A program made the translations under genes and the position numbers. From the NCBI RefSeq assembly GCF_016917355.1, contig NZ_CP070304.1, positions 4,092,001-4,156,000 on the forward strand: 64,000 bases of DNA, read 5' to 3'. This DNA comes from Glaciimonas sp. PAMC28666. GTDB taxonomy: Bacteria; Pseudomonadota; Gammaproteobacteria; Burkholderiales; Burkholderiaceae_D. The notes beneath the pieces are model-generated. The model had not been told where the DNA came from and searched no databases. It saw nothing but the letters and a program-made list of their open reading frames with translations. The stretch's first letter is position 1. Each line of letters starts with the position of its first letter. Of this stretch, positions 1-9,629 are shown one piece after another.

Positions 1-38
1 GCAAGCAATTAACCTCGCTTGACGCAGTAGAGGTTGCC

Positions 39-686
39 TCAGACGGCAACGGCGATTTCTCGCAACACCCGTTCGAATTCGTCCGCTGGCTGGCCTCCTT
101 GAATCAGGTAACGTTCATTGATGATTACCGCCGGGACTGAATGAATTCCGTTGTCGAGATAGAGGCGTTCTTGCGCCCGTACTTCTGTCGCGAACGTGTC
201 CGACGATAAAATTTCTCTGGCTCTTTCGCTATTCAGGCCCACGGATTCGGCTAATGCTACCAACACGCCAGGGTCACTCGGATTTTTGCCATCGGTGAAA
301 TAGGCCGCGAACAAAGCCCGCTTGAGTGCCATCTGTTTACCTTCCAGTTCGGCCCAATGTAGCAAACGATGCGCATTAAAGGTGTTATAGATGCGACCGC
401 GCTGATCCATATTAAAAATAAAGCCACCTTGTGCACCGCGTTCGCGGAGCATGTTGCTGCTCTGCTCGCGCTGTTCCGGCGTTGATCCGTATTTTTCGAT
501 CAGATGTTCATTGATATCCTGTCCTTCAACAGCCATCTGCGGATTGAGCTCGAAGGGCTGAAAATGGATGTCGACAGCGATCTCATCACCCAAACGGAGG
601 ATCGCCTCTTGTAGCGAATTCAATCCAATCACGCACCATGGGCATGAAACATCGGACACAAAATCTATCTTCATTGGCGTTGTCAT
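39..686 (-). CDS. DsbA-family (FrnE-like) thiol oxidoreductase
   Basis: Thioredoxin-fold protein of 215 residues with a CPWC redox motif near the N-terminus (after MKIDFVSDVS) and a cis-proline-like segment HSVPAVIINE near the C-terminus. This is the pattern of FrnE/2-hydroxychromene-2-carboxylate isomerase-like DsbA relatives, which are usually cytoplasmic and here show no signal peptide. The open frame extends upstream to 815, but the ATG at 686 (MTTPMK) starts the conserved domain directly, so I use it; the extra 43 residues match nothing I know. The upstream neighbour on the same strand (DUF1439) ends 125 bp away, so an operon is possible but not shown. The substrate is unknown. Confident of the fold and family, not of the exact role. 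Confidence 0.88.
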   Translation of the reverse strand: MTTPMKIDFVSDVSCPWCVIGLNSLQEAILRLGDEIAVDIHFQPFELNPQMAVEGQDINEHLIEKYGSTPEQREQSSNMLRERGAQGGFIFNMDQRGRIYNTFNAHRLLHWAELEGKQMALKRALFAAYFTDGKNPSDPGVLVALAESVGLNSERAREILSSDTFATEVRAQERLYLDNGIHSVPAVIINERYLIQGGQPADEFERVLREIAVAV

Positions 687-811
687 GTTGTACCTTTCAA
701 TGTGCACTTGCCGCGTGGTGTGCGGCTGTCGCTTGGTTAAGTGATGAGCGAGCATGTGTGAGTATGTGCAAAAAATTACGGGAATGCTCTGTCCGGACGC
801 ATCGCCTCCGA

Positions 812-1405
812 TCAAGTTTCTTGAACCTGAACGACGATGCTGTCTGTTCGCATGGTGATAGTGCCCGGCTCAAATGTCTTTTGCCCTATTCGCAATTCTT
901 CCGGCTTGAATGTATAAATGGGATAATTGTTTAAAACCTGCTCGGCCACGACCGCGCCCATCGCGTTGAGTTGTTGACCGTATTGTGCGCCTATACCGCC
1001 GACATCGATCTTATCAACGCTCGGGGCATCAAGCCGAATTGCTTTGGTAGGCGAATCATATTTCAAGCGACTGCTGAGGGTAATTGTCCCATTCAATGGC
1101 GTCGCTAGCAGAAGATTGCTGATGACCTTTAAGTTTAGCAAGGTAACAATGCGATTATCCGCAACATTCATCGTCAGGCGGGGGTTGCTTAAATGGACTT
1201 CAAATACCTGCGCGTACTGCAGCGTTTTTGGGAATTGTTGTTCAATCGCACGTTGTAAAACGGTTAATGGCAACGTGTAATCATTGGTCCAAACGTTATA
1301 GGCGGCGCTAGCTGTGTTCGAAGCGCTGATGCCGACGACTGAGGCGGTGCCGGTGATAGCCGTCGTTAACATCGCTTTTATGAAATTACGTCGTCTTACT
1401 TGCAT
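812..1405 (-). CDS. DUF1439 family exported protein
   Basis: Protein of 197 residues that begins with an RRRNFIK stretch followed by a hydrophobic, Ala/Thr-rich segment ending in SNTASAA, which looks like a Tat-like or ordinary Sec signal peptide. The mature part is beta-rich with alternating hydrophobic residues and fits the DUF1439 (YceB-like) family of small periplasmic lipid-binding-fold proteins. Family members are often lipoproteins, but no lipobox cysteine is visible here. It lies upstream of the DsbA-like gene on the same strand and divergent from mnmH. The function is not established for the family; the family call itself is from memory of its pattern. Confidence 0.75.
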   Translation of the reverse strand: MQVRRRNFIKAMLTTAITGTASVVGISASNTASAAYNVWTNDYTLPLTVLQRAIEQQFPKTLQYAQVFEVHLSNPRLTMNVADNRIVTLLNLKVISNLLLATPLNGTITLSSRLKYDSPTKAIRLDAPSVDKIDVGGIGAQYGQQLNAMGAVVAEQVLNNYPIYTFKPEELRIGQKTFEPGTITMRTDSIVVQVQET

Positions 1406-1759
1406 GGGATAGTCGCTTTCGGGGAGAGCATCGTTTGTAAGGTTGGGCGGCTAAAATCCGACAGGCCTTAAGTGTAATAGACATTCTGTGCGTCCGTATT
1501 GTTCGGGCACGTTCGCTGCGATGGTTGTTTTATTAATCATTTAGAGATGATTTTTCGTACCCGCTGGCGTCGTACTCGCAGTCGCCCCGAGAGACTGTAT
1601 ACTGCGGGCACAGAATATGATTAAGGCGATCGGTTTATGCATTTTTTGTTCGTCATCGCTTGGCAAATAGCTTAATTTTTTTCAGATACGACTTTCCAGA
1701 CACCAGACCATGCCAGATAACCACCGTGACCCCATTATGCTACGGAAAAAAAGCGCTAC
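1406..1759. other. Intergenic region between divergent genes
   Basis: These 354 bp separate the divergent DUF1439 gene and mnmH and must hold both promoters. A TATACT hexamer at 1598-1603 could be a -10 element, but no good -35 lies 17 bp upstream. A small hairpin (AATCAT at 1535-1540, ATGATT at 1547-1552) is followed by a short T run. No open frame worth calling was seen. Confidence 0.5.
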
Positions 1760-2821
1760 ATGAAGTATCCAGCCCTTCTTCCTTTTACCGAGATTCTGCC
1801 GCGACTAGGTGAATTTGATGCGATTATCGACGCCCGCAGCCCGTCTGAGTTTGCTGAAGACCATATTCCTGGCGCGATTAATTGCCCTGTGCTGGACGAT
1901 GCCCAAAGAGTGCGCGTTGGTACGATGTATAAGCAGGTCAATACTTTTGAGGCTAAAAAGTTAGGTGCAATGCTGATTGCCAGAAATGTCGCCGATCACA
2001 TCGAAGCGTTGTTTATTGATAAGCCGAAGGATTGGAAGCCGCTGATTTACTGCTGGCGGGGCGGCAACAGAAGTGGTGCGATGTCGCACATACTGGCAAA
2101 AATAGGTTGGCCGGTGATTCAATTGGATGGCGGATATAAAGAATATCGGCGACACGTCAGTGCCACCTTGGCAGAACACGCGTCGCGTCTGTCTTACACC
2201 GTGGTGTGCGGACCGACTGGCAGTGGCAAAAGTCGTTTATTGCAGGTGTTGGCAGCGCAAGGTGCACAAGTTCTCGACTTAGAGCAACTCGCAGCCCATC
2301 GCGGTTCAGTGCTTGGAAATTTACCCACCACGCCGCAGCCATCGCAAAAAGCATTTGAGAGTAGCATCTGGAACCTACTCCGTCAGTTTGATCCTGCGTT
2401 GCCAGTGTTTGTTGAGTCCGAGAGCAAAAAAGTCGGTAATTTGCGGGTGCCGGATACGCTAATGGAAAAAATTCGCGGATCTCGCTGTATAGCGCTCGCG
2501 CTCGCACACTCCGACCGGGTCAAGTTGTTGATGGACGATTACTTGCATTTTGTCGCGGATCCGGCCTTGTTGAATACGCAACTTAGTTGTCTGACTGCGT
2601 TACATGGCCGAGAGACGATTGGTAGCTGGCAAAAGATGGCAATTGATGGCGCTATGCAAGAATTGGTCGAGGCGTTATTGGTGAAGCATTATGATCCCGC
2701 TTACTTGCAATCGATCAAGCGTAATTTCGGCCAGTTTGGAGAAGCGCAGTTATTAGAGTTGCCGGATATTTCGGACGAGGCTTTTTTGAATGCCGCGCGA
2801 ACGTTGCACCAGGCGACTTGA
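1760..2821 (+). CDS. mnmH: tRNA 2-selenouridine synthase
   Basis: Replaces the sulfur of 2-thiouridine at tRNA wobble position 34 with selenium from selenophosphate, through a geranylated intermediate (family knowledge). The 353 residues fit the family length. An N-terminal rhodanese domain carries the catalytic-loop cysteine at about residue 98 (YCWRGGNRSG). A P-loop follows at about residue 151 (GPTGSGKS), the two-domain layout specific to MnmH/SelU. The start ATG is preceded by an A-rich stretch. selD lies 153 bp downstream on the same strand and supplies its selenium donor. A duplicated 9-mer CATTGATGC sits in that gap; its role is unknown. Confidence 0.96.
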   Translation: MKYPALLPFTEILPRLGEFDAIIDARSPSEFAEDHIPGAINCPVLDDAQRVRVGTMYKQVNTFEAKKLGAMLIARNVADHIEALFIDKPKDWKPLIYCWRGGNRSGAMSHILAKIGWPVIQLDGGYKEYRRHVSATLAEHASRLSYTVVCGPTGSGKSRLLQVLAAQGAQVLDLEQLAAHRGSVLGNLPTTPQPSQKAFESSIWNLLRQFDPALPVFVESESKKVGNLRVPDTLMEKIRGSRCIALALAHSDRVKLLMDDYLHFVADPALLNTQLSCLTALHGRETIGSWQKMAIDGAMQELVEALLVKHYDPAYLQSIKRNFGQFGEAQLLELPDISDEAFLNAARTLHQAT

Positions 2822-2974
2822 TGACCATGGACCAATGCGCGATATTGATGTCCGATGTTGATTCCATTGATGCCATTGATGCTGAATGTTAATGCATGAG
2901 TTCGTCTTAATATTTGCCGATCCAATGACGCAAGTAACACACTTAAAAGCAGAACACTTACTGCCAGGACCACT

Positions 2975-4069
2975 ATGACCGATAACATTACCGACAACGC
3001 TGTCACAAACCTTCCGTTCGCCCTCGCGCCGACCATCAAACTGACGTCGTTTTCTCACGGCGGTGGGTGCGGCTGCAAAATTGCGCCGGGGGTACTCGCA
3101 GAGATTCTCAAAAACTCCACCGGCTTCGCGGTGCCCAAGGAACTCATGGTGGGAATCGAAACGGCTGACGATGCTGCCGTCTACAAACTGAATGACGAGC
3201 AAGCGCTGATCGCTACTACCGATTTTTTCATGCCTATTGTTGACGATCCTTATGATTTCGGTCGCATCGCTGCTACCAACGCGATCTCCGACGTGTATGC
3301 CATGGGCGGAACGCCGATCATGGCGCTCGCGTTGGTCGGTATGCCAATCGATAAATTACCAATTGAAGTAATCGGTAAGATTCTGAAAGGCGGCGAATCA
3401 ATTTGTGCTGAAGCCGGCATTCCGATTGCAGGCGGTCATACGATTGATTCTGTCGAACCGATCTACGGCCTGGTGGTGCTGGGTTTAGTCCATCCATCCA
3501 AGGTCAAGCGTAATGCTGGCGCAAAAGCGGGTGACAAGATCATTTTGGGTAAACCGATTGGGGTAGGCATACTTTCCGCAGCGTTGAAAAAAGACGCTCT
3601 GAACGCACAAGGCTATGCCGCATTGATCGAAAACACCACCAAACTGAATAAGCCGGGTAAACTTCTCTCCGACCTGGCGGGGGTTCATGCGCTGACCGAT
3701 GTGACCGGTTTCGGCCTGTTAGGACATTTGCTGGAACTGGCGCGTGCAGCCAAACTCACGGCGAGGCTCAACATGCATCAGATTCCTTTACTGCCAGACG
3801 TGCGGCAATTGGCAGAGCGGGGCTATATTACTGGTGCATCAGGACGTAACTGGGATGGTTATGGCCATGAAGTCAATCTAAGCGAATCCATCACTTCAGT
3901 GCAAAAAGCGCTGTTATCAGATCCCCAGACTTCGGGTGGCCTGTTGGTGTCTTGTGCGCCCGAGGCAGTCGATGCTGTATTGGCAATTTTTCATCGGGAC
4001 GGCTTTGGCGAGGCGGCTGTTGTAGGTGAGATGCAAGCGGGACCCGCTGGAATCAATGTATTGGCTTGA
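2975..4069 (+). CDS. selD: Selenide, water dikinase (selenophosphate synthetase)
   Basis: Makes monoselenophosphate from selenide and ATP. The 364-residue protein has the SHGGGCGCK active-site loop near residues 27-35, with Cys32 and Lys35 aligned to the essential Cys17 and Lys20 of the E. coli enzyme, and AIRS-type motifs downstream (TTDFFMPIVDDP, ATNAISDVYAMGG, LLSDPQTSGGLL). The catalytic position is cysteine, not selenocysteine, so no in-frame UGA is involved. It sits between mnmH and a putative selenium importer, so its product probably feeds selenouridine synthesis. No selA, selB or selC is present in the window. Confidence 0.97.
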   Translation: MTDNITDNAVTNLPFALAPTIKLTSFSHGGGCGCKIAPGVLAEILKNSTGFAVPKELMVGIETADDAAVYKLNDEQALIATTDFFMPIVDDPYDFGRIAATNAISDVYAMGGTPIMALALVGMPIDKLPIEVIGKILKGGESICAEAGIPIAGGHTIDSVEPIYGLVVLGLVHPSKVKRNAGAKAGDKIILGKPIGVGILSAALKKDALNAQGYAALIENTTKLNKPGKLLSDLAGVHALTDVTGFGLLGHLLELARAAKLTARLNMHQIPLLPDVRQLAERGYITGASGRNWDGYGHEVNLSESITSVQKALLSDPQTSGGLLVSCAPEAVDAVLAIFHRDGFGEAAVVGEMQAGPAGINVLA

Positions 4070-4133
4070 CCCACAACCTTCCCAATCATAATTGTCAGAA
4101 AATTTACTTTAACCAAAAAAATAAGGCCGCCTC

Positions 4134-5012
4134 ATGATCCGTCTTTCTTCGTTGTCCAATTTCAGAGCACTGTTAGCAAGCGCGGTTGCCGTAGTTTCGC
4201 TGAGCGTCACAGGGTTGGTGTATGCGCAGCAGGTGTTGCGTGTATCGGCGATTCCGGACGAAGCACCGACCGAATTGCAACGCAAGTTCAAACCGCTCGG
4301 GGCTTACCTGGAGAAAAAGCTGAATATGAAGGTTGAATTCACGCCGGTAACTGACTACGCAGCGTCGGTTGAAGGTTTGATCAATAACAAACTTGACATG
4401 GTCTGGTTCGGCGGATTTACTTTCGTGCAGGCAAATGCGCGCAGTGGCGGTAAAGTGATTCCGATCGTTCAGCGTGAAGAAGATCAAAAATTTAAATCGG
4501 TTTTTGTGACGACTAATAAGTCGATTACCAAACTGGAAGATTTAAAAGGTAAGAATTTTACGTTCGGTTCAGAGTCATCCACGTCCGGTCATTTGATGCC
4601 GCGCTTTTATTTGCTCGCGGCACACATCAATCCTGATGTTGATATGAAGCGGATTGCTTTTTCTGGTGCCCATGACGCGACTGTTGCTGCGGTCGCTGGC
4701 GGAAAAGTGGATGCGGGTGCGCTAAATATCTCTGTATGGGAAAAACTTGTTTCAGAAGGCAAAGTTGATCCAAAAGTGGTGCGTGTATTTTATACTACGC
4801 CCGGATATTACGACTACAACTGGAGCGTGCGTTCGGATATGAATCCAGTCGTGCGTCAAAAATTGACTGACGCATTTTTGGCACTGAACAAAGATAATCC
4901 ACAAGACAAAGAAATTTTGGATTTGCAGCGCACCACGCGTTTTGTGCCAACCAAAGCAGAGAATTACACTTCTATCGAGGCTGCGGCCCGTAACGCCGGG
5001 TTGTTGAAGTAA
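4134..5012 (+). CDS. PhnD-like periplasmic binding protein, putative selenate/selenite importer
   Basis: Periplasmic solute-binding protein of 292 residues with a signal peptide ending near VYAQQ. The domain is of the phosphate/phosphite/phosphonate-binding PhnD type, with the motifs LDMVWFGGFTF, FGSESSTSGHLMP and YDYNWSVRSDMNP. A branch of this family is annotated as putative selenate-binding because it travels with selenium genes; here it lies 64 bp after selD and about 1.3 kb after mnmH. I infer selenium-oxyanion uptake from this context, and a phosphonate or phosphite ligand cannot be excluded from sequence alone. It is the first gene of the four-gene ABC operon. Confidence 0.88.
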   Translation: MIRLSSLSNFRALLASAVAVVSLSVTGLVYAQQVLRVSAIPDEAPTELQRKFKPLGAYLEKKLNMKVEFTPVTDYAASVEGLINNKLDMVWFGGFTFVQANARSGGKVIPIVQREEDQKFKSVFVTTNKSITKLEDLKGKNFTFGSESSTSGHLMPRFYLLAAHINPDVDMKRIAFSGAHDATVAAVAGGKVDAGALNISVWEKLVSEGKVDPKVVRVFYTTPGYYDYNWSVRSDMNPVVRQKLTDAFLALNKDNPQDKEILDLQRTTRFVPTKAENYTSIEAAARNAGLLK

Positions 5013-5076
5013 AACCGTCGCCCGGCTTACCTTTGCATGACTTCAGTGTGACCTTTTTATTTTAAGTTTTTTTTGC

Positions 5077-5958
5077 ATGATACTTTCCTTAACCAACTTG
5101 TCTGTCCGTCACCCGCGCGCCATTGGCGCCACATTGGCATTGCATGACCTGACGCTGTCTGTCGAAAAGGGCGAGCAAATCGCGCTGATAGGGCCATCCG
5201 GTGCCGGTAAGACAACGTTGCTGCATACCTTGGCGTGTGCACTGAAACCAGAGCAGGGAGGTTTTACCCTGCTGGGTAGCGACCCATGGCAATTGAGCAG
5301 CCCAGACCGGCATGCAATGCGTGGGCGTCTTTTTCTGGCACCGCAAACACCCCCATTGCCGCCGCGCCAGCGTGTAGTGAGCGCAGTGTTGGCGGGTTTA
5401 TTGCCGCAATGGAGCGTGTGGCGGGCGATAAGGTCGTTAATTAAACCGGTTGAACCAGTCGCAGCATTCAAGGCTCTGGCCCGGCTGCATCTGCAGGATA
5501 AATTGTATGCGCGGGTCGACCGCTTATCCGGCGGGGAGCGCCAGCGCTGCGGTATCGCACGGTTGCTGATTAGTCGAGCCGAGTTATTTTTGGTGGATGA
5601 GCCCTTATCCGCGTTAGATCCAGCACTGTCGCTACAGACTCTGGCGGTGTTACAGCAGGAAGCTAGCGCGCGGGGTGCAACGCTGCTTTGTAGTTTGCAT
5701 CAGGTGGCACTGGCCCGAGCACATTTTCCGCGTATTGTTGGCCTGCGAGACGGACATATCGTATTCGATGCAGCGCGCGACAAGGTGACCGAAGCAATGA
5801 TCGATGCACTTTATCGGCACGCCGGCGAAAAGATCGATGCGATAAATCCCGTGAGCGGTGAAGAAGCGCCAAATATAGCCGACTTTGGATCGCAGCATGA
5901 CGATCATTCCACGGCGATATCTGCGTTGGTCCCAGCTGCACTTGTACCGCGTTGCTAA
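5077..5958 (+). CDS. PhnC-like ABC transporter ATPase
   Basis: ATPase subunit of 293 residues. Walker A GPSGAGKTT lies at about residues 39-47, the signature LSGGERQRCGIARLL in the middle, and Walker B LFLVDEP with D-loop SALDP after it. The switch His is in LLCSLHQVALA. The layout resembles PhnC, with a C-terminal extension of about 50 residues after the ABC domain. It lies 64 bp downstream of the binding-protein gene and abuts the first permease gene, consistent with one transcript. It energises import of the ligand bound by the PhnD-like protein. Confidence 0.93.
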   Translation: MILSLTNLSVRHPRAIGATLALHDLTLSVEKGEQIALIGPSGAGKTTLLHTLACALKPEQGGFTLLGSDPWQLSSPDRHAMRGRLFLAPQTPPLPPRQRVVSAVLAGLLPQWSVWRAIRSLIKPVEPVAAFKALARLHLQDKLYARVDRLSGGERQRCGIARLLISRAELFLVDEPLSALDPALSLQTLAVLQQEASARGATLLCSLHQVALARAHFPRIVGLRDGHIVFDAARDKVTEAMIDALYRHAGEKIDAINPVSGEEAPNIADFGSQHDDHSTAISALVPAALVPRC

Positions 5959-6011
5959 GTCAAGTCATGCGAAGACAAACAGCGATTTCAACGCAACAAA
6001 ACGGGGGACAC

Positions 6012-6857
6012 GTGAGTGAACCGGGCCGCGATCCAGCCCGCGATTCATGCCGCGATCCTGCATGGCGAGGGCGGGTCGTCATCACCGTTGTGGCGCTCCT
6101 GCTCCTGTGGCCGATGTTAAGTCTCAGCGAATTCAAACCATGGACATTACTTGATGCGCAAAGTCTGAGCGCAACAGGGAAATTTCTGGCGAGTTTTGTA
6201 CCTCCGGCCCATTCACTGGCATTTTTGAAAATGGTGGTCGGTGCCACATGGGAAACCGTCGCCATGGCAACGGTCGGGATGGCATTGGCGATGCTGGTAG
6301 CCATTCCGATGACAATGGTAGTGACCGCGCATTTATCGATTTCCCGCATCGGTACCGGGCGCATGGGTTTGCTGGCGCAGTCCGTTCGCCAAATCGTGCG
6401 TTGGTTGCTAGTATTGTTACGCAGTGTGCCGGAACTGGTATGGGCCTTATTATTAGTGCGAATTGTGGGTCTCGGGCCGACTGCTGGCGTGATTGCGATT
6501 GCGCTGACGTATTCAGGAATGCTAGGAAAGGTTTACGCCGAAATACTTGAATCATCCGATTCCCATGCGTCCGATACGCTGCTCAAAAATGGCAGCGGAC
6601 GTTTGAGCGCGCTGTTATATGGTGCGCTGCCGGAATCAGCTGCTGAACTGGTAAGTTACACCGTTTATCGTTGGGAATGTGCGATCCGCGGCTCGGTGGT
6701 GATGGGATTTGTCGGCGCAGGCGGCCTTGGTCAGCGGATGGACGAATCGATGAAAATGATGGCCGGAGACGAATTATCGACAATGCTGCTGGTCTTTGTG
6801 TTGTTGGTCGCCGGAGCCGACGGCGTCAGCAAAATGTTGCGCGGGAGGCTTGAATGA
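6012..6857 (+). CDS. PhnE-like ABC transporter permease (first of two)
   Basis: Inner-membrane permease with about six hydrophobic segments and the EAA-type loop ending in GFVGAGGLGQRMDE. The frame is open from a TTG at 5952, which would overlap the ATPase gene by 7 bp. I chose the in-frame GTG at 6012 because a GGGGGA ribosome-binding sequence lies just before it, while neither the TTG nor the ATG at 5967 has one. The first residues are charged and Arg-rich before the first membrane helix. It overlaps the second permease gene by ATGA (6854-6857), so translation is probably coupled. A heteromeric membrane domain is the simplest reading. Confidence 0.87.
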   Translation: MSEPGRDPARDSCRDPAWRGRVVITVVALLLLWPMLSLSEFKPWTLLDAQSLSATGKFLASFVPPAHSLAFLKMVVGATWETVAMATVGMALAMLVAIPMTMVVTAHLSISRIGTGRMGLLAQSVRQIVRWLLVLLRSVPELVWALLLVRIVGLGPTAGVIAIALTYSGMLGKVYAEILESSDSHASDTLLKNGSGRLSALLYGALPESAAELVSYTVYRWECAIRGSVVMGFVGAGGLGQRMDESMKMMAGDELSTMLLVFVLLVAGADGVSKMLRGRLE

Positions 6858-7687
6858 GAGGAGCTGCGCATAGCCATGAGTCTTCCGACCAAAAGTTATC
6901 CAATACATTGCCGCAACCATCACATTGGCGTTTTTCAACGGTGGCGCTATTGTGCGGCTTATTGGCCTTGATTGTTGCCAGTTTTCTTTCGCTCTCCTTA
7001 AGCTGGAGCGCCTTTTTTACGCAAGAGGCGGTGCGGACCACGGGGGAATTTTTACACGGCTTTGCGCCACCCGATTTGTCAGTCTCCTTTTTAAAGAAAA
7101 TTGCGATCGGCACAGCAGAAACGCTGTCAATGTCGGCGCTTGGCACGGTACTGGCGGCGATTGCCGGCGTCGGATTGGGATTGGTTGGCAGTGGCCGTTT
7201 CGGTGACGCTGCCCGCGCTGCGACGCGCACGCTGTTAAATGTGCTGCGATCAATCCCGGAGCTGGTCTGGGCCTCGATTCTTTTGATTTCGGCTGGGCTG
7301 GGACCGTTTGCCGGTACGCTGGCCCTGGCGGCCCATACCTCGGGCGTACTTGGTCGCTTATTTGCCGATGCTTATGAAAATACTTCATCGTTGCCCGAGG
7401 ACACCCTAAGACTCAACGGCGTTCGTGCGATCCCCGCATTTTTATATGCCACGATGCCCCAGACCTTACCGCAGATGATGTCTTACACCCTATACAGGTG
7501 GGAAAACAATATTCGCGCAGCGGCGATATTGGGGGTGGTCGGCGCCGGTGGTTTGGGACAGATGCTGAAGTACCATCTGTCGCTGTTTCAGATGCAGCAG
7601 GCAGCCAGCGTGATTGTTGCCATGCTGCTCATGGTCGCAGCGGTCGACGGAATCAGCTTCCTGTTACGACGTGCCATGACACGCTGA
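6854..7687 (+). CDS. PhnE-like ABC transporter permease (second of two)
   Basis: Second permease of the operon, 277 residues, with the same general fold as its upstream neighbour (shared segments SIPELVWA versus SVPELVWA, and GVVGAGGLGQML versus GFVGAGGLGQRM). The two are clearly paralogous but diverged. Its start overlaps the previous stop (ATGA). Many PhnE systems use a single permease homodimer; a pair suggests a heterodimer or a gene duplication with specialisation. It is the last gene of the selenium block, facing convergently into pyrD about 60 bp away with no clear terminator between. Confidence 0.9.
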   Translation: MRGAAHSHESSDQKLSNTLPQPSHWRFSTVALLCGLLALIVASFLSLSLSWSAFFTQEAVRTTGEFLHGFAPPDLSVSFLKKIAIGTAETLSMSALGTVLAAIAGVGLGLVGSGRFGDAARAATRTLLNVLRSIPELVWASILLISAGLGPFAGTLALAAHTSGVLGRLFADAYENTSSLPEDTLRLNGVRAIPAFLYATMPQTLPQMMSYTLYRWENNIRAAAILGVVGAGGLGQMLKYHLSLFQMQQAASVIVAMLLMVAAVDGISFLLRRAMTR

Positions 7688-7750
7688 TGGTTGATGGTTT
7701 GATCGCTTTAATTGTGTTAAAAAGATTCCGCGCAATGTTCAGCGCTTTAA

Positions 7751-8791
7751 CTAAACTTTCCTTAACGCGTTTGCACATTCGCGCACCAGGGCTGGCCCAC
7801 GATAAATCAGTCCGCTGTACAGCTGTACCAATGCTGCCCCTGCGGTCATTTTAGTTTGGGCATCGGCACCGCTTAAAATACCGCCTACACCAATGATCGG
7901 GATCGTGTTGCCTAACTCGGAACGCAGTTGTCGTACGACTGTATTAGACAATTCAAACACCGGTGCACCCGACAGACCACCTGCCTCATTTTCGTGTGCA
8001 AGGCCTTTCACCGCGTCACGCGTGATGGTGGTATTCGTCGCGATGACACCATCCATTTTGTGTCGGAGCAAAGCATCGGCGATGGTTTTAACTTGTTCCG
8101 CGTCGATGTCCGGTGCGATTTTTAAGACTACAGGGACGTAACGTTTGTGTTGATCGGCCAGCTTCTGTTGCGCTTGCTTGAGTTGCGACAAGAGGGCGTC
8201 GAGTTCGGATGCGCCTTGCAATTGACGTAGATTTTTGGTGTTCGGTGAGGAGATGTTAACCGTGACGTAGGTTGCGTAGGGATAGACTTTTTCCAGGCAA
8301 AAGAGGTAATCATCGGCGGCATTTTCAATTGGTGTTGAAGCATTTTTGCCGATGTTCAAGCCGAGTACGCCGGTACGCTCCTGATAAAACTTCGACGATT
8401 GCACATTCCTGATGAAGGCTTCCACGCCACCGTTGTTGAATCCCATGCGATTGATGACGGCGTTGGCCGCCGGGAGGCGAAACATACGTGGACGTGGATT
8501 GCCCGGTTGCGCTTTCGGCGTTACGGTGCCGATTTCAATCGAGCCGAATCCAAGGGCAGCAAGGCCGTCAATCGTGGCACCGTCTTTATCAAGTCCTGCA
8601 GCCAGACCGATCGGATTTGGGAATGTGATACCCATGACGACACGTGGGTCCGGCGCCGGTTTTGGAAATAGCGCGGTAAGTCCCATTGACTGCGCTCGCC
8701 GTAGTGCGGCCATCGTCAGATGATGGGCAGCTTCTGGATCCAGGGAAAATAGGGCGGGGCGGGCAAGTTGATACAAGAGTTTGGAAGGCAC
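7751..8791 (-). CDS. pyrD: Quinone-dependent dihydroorotate dehydrogenase (class 2)
   Basis: Oxidises dihydroorotate to orotate in pyrimidine synthesis, passing electrons through FMN to the membrane quinone pool. The 346 residues match class 2 enzymes. Visible motifs are the N-terminal membrane-associating helices ([19 protein letters not shown]), [29 protein letters not shown] with the catalytic-serine region, VLKIAPD, and the FMN-phosphate loop IGVGGI. The start is a GTG at 8791 with no strong ribosome-binding site; the conserved N-terminus begins directly there. It is followed on the chromosome by bpt and aat, a grouping common in betaproteobacteria. Confidence 0.97.
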   Translation of the reverse strand: MPSKLLYQLARPALFSLDPEAAHHLTMAALRRAQSMGLTALFPKPAPDPRVVMGITFPNPIGLAAGLDKDGATIDGLAALGFGSIEIGTVTPKAQPGNPRPRMFRLPAANAVINRMGFNNGGVEAFIRNVQSSKFYQERTGVLGLNIGKNASTPIENAADDYLFCLEKVYPYATYVTVNISSPNTKNLRQLQGASELDALLSQLKQAQQKLADQHKRYVPVVLKIAPDIDAEQVKTIADALLRHKMDGVIATNTTITRDAVKGLAHENEAGGLSGAPVFELSNTVVRQLRSELGNTIPIIGVGGILSGADAQTKMTAGAALVQLYSGLIYRGPALVRECANALRKV

Positions 8792-8897
8792 GGTAGTTGA
8801 ACGGTAACGGTTGTATGGGCTCTATTGGCAGGTCCGGCGGCCAGAGCAGAGATAGCGCCAATTTGTTAGCTGGCGGCGGCGAAGGCAGTGTATCGCG

Positions 8898-9629
8898 CTA
8901 TTCTAACGTACGCCATTCATTTTCCCGCAGCGCTTCAAGCGGCCTGTAATTTATTTTGTAGGCCATTTTAACGCTGTCCCTGATCCAATAGCCCAGATAC
9001 ACGTACGGCATATCGAGTTGTTGCGCTTGTTTAATCTGCCATAAAATCCCGTAAGTGCCAAAAGATGCACCGATGACGTCCGGATCATAAAATGTATATA
9101 CGGAAGACAGTCCGTCGTTAAGTACGTCAATGATGCTGACCATCCGCAGGGTACCATCCGGTTCGCGAAACTCAACCAGGCGGGTATTGACTTTGCTTTG
9201 CAGCAAAAATTGTGCGTATTGATCGCGACTGTCCTGATCCATGCCGCCACCGGCATGACGTGAAATTTGATAGCGCAGATAAAGTTCGTAATGCTCGTGC
9301 ACGTAGGCGAGATTGGTCACCAGACCGATCAATTGGTGATGCTTTTCCCATGCCCGACGCTGACTGCGGTTCGGGACGAATTCGTCGACCAGCGTGCGCA
9401 CCGGGGTGCAGGCGTGGCAGCCGTCACAACAGGGGCGATAGGTGAAAATTCCGCTGCGCCGAAAGCCATTTTTGACCAGTTCCGAATAGACGTCTGCGTT
9501 AATCAGATGGGAAGGAGTTGCCACCAAAGAACGGGCCTGACGACCATCCAGATAGCTGCAAGCGTACGGCGCCGTTGCGTAAAATTGGAGAGCGGAAAAT
9601 GGAAGATCTTTTAGATGCGTCATGTGCAT
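8898..9629 (-). CDS. bpt: Aspartate/glutamate leucyltransferase
   Basis: Transfers leucine from Leu-tRNA to N-terminal Asp or Glu of proteins, marking them for ClpAP through ClpS (N-end rule; family knowledge). The 243 residues fit Bpt. Recognisable parts are the [16 protein letters not shown]-terminal segment with its cysteine, the [12 protein letters not shown] cysteine cluster (YRPCCDGC) and the C-terminal YVYLGYWI with [14 protein letters not shown] at 9629 is used; a second ATG is two codons in. It lies between pyrD and aat on the same strand, and aat acts in the same degradation pathway. Confidence 0.95.
   Translation of the reverse strand: MHMTHLKDLPFSALQFYATAPYACSYLDGRQARSLVATPSHLINADVYSELVKNGFRRSGIFTYRPCCDGCHACTPVRTLVDEFVPNRSQRRAWEKHHQLIGLVTNLAYVHEHYELYLRYQISRHAGGGMDQDSRDQYAQFLLQSKVNTRLVEFREPDGTLRMVSIIDVLNDGLSSVYTFYDPDVIGASFGTYGILWQIKQAQQLDMPYVYLGYWIRDSVKMAYKINYRPLEALRENEWRTLE

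Noticed and set aside
3062-3082. Selenocysteine in SelD
   Set aside because: The catalytic position is an ordinary cysteine codon; no in-frame TGA occurs.
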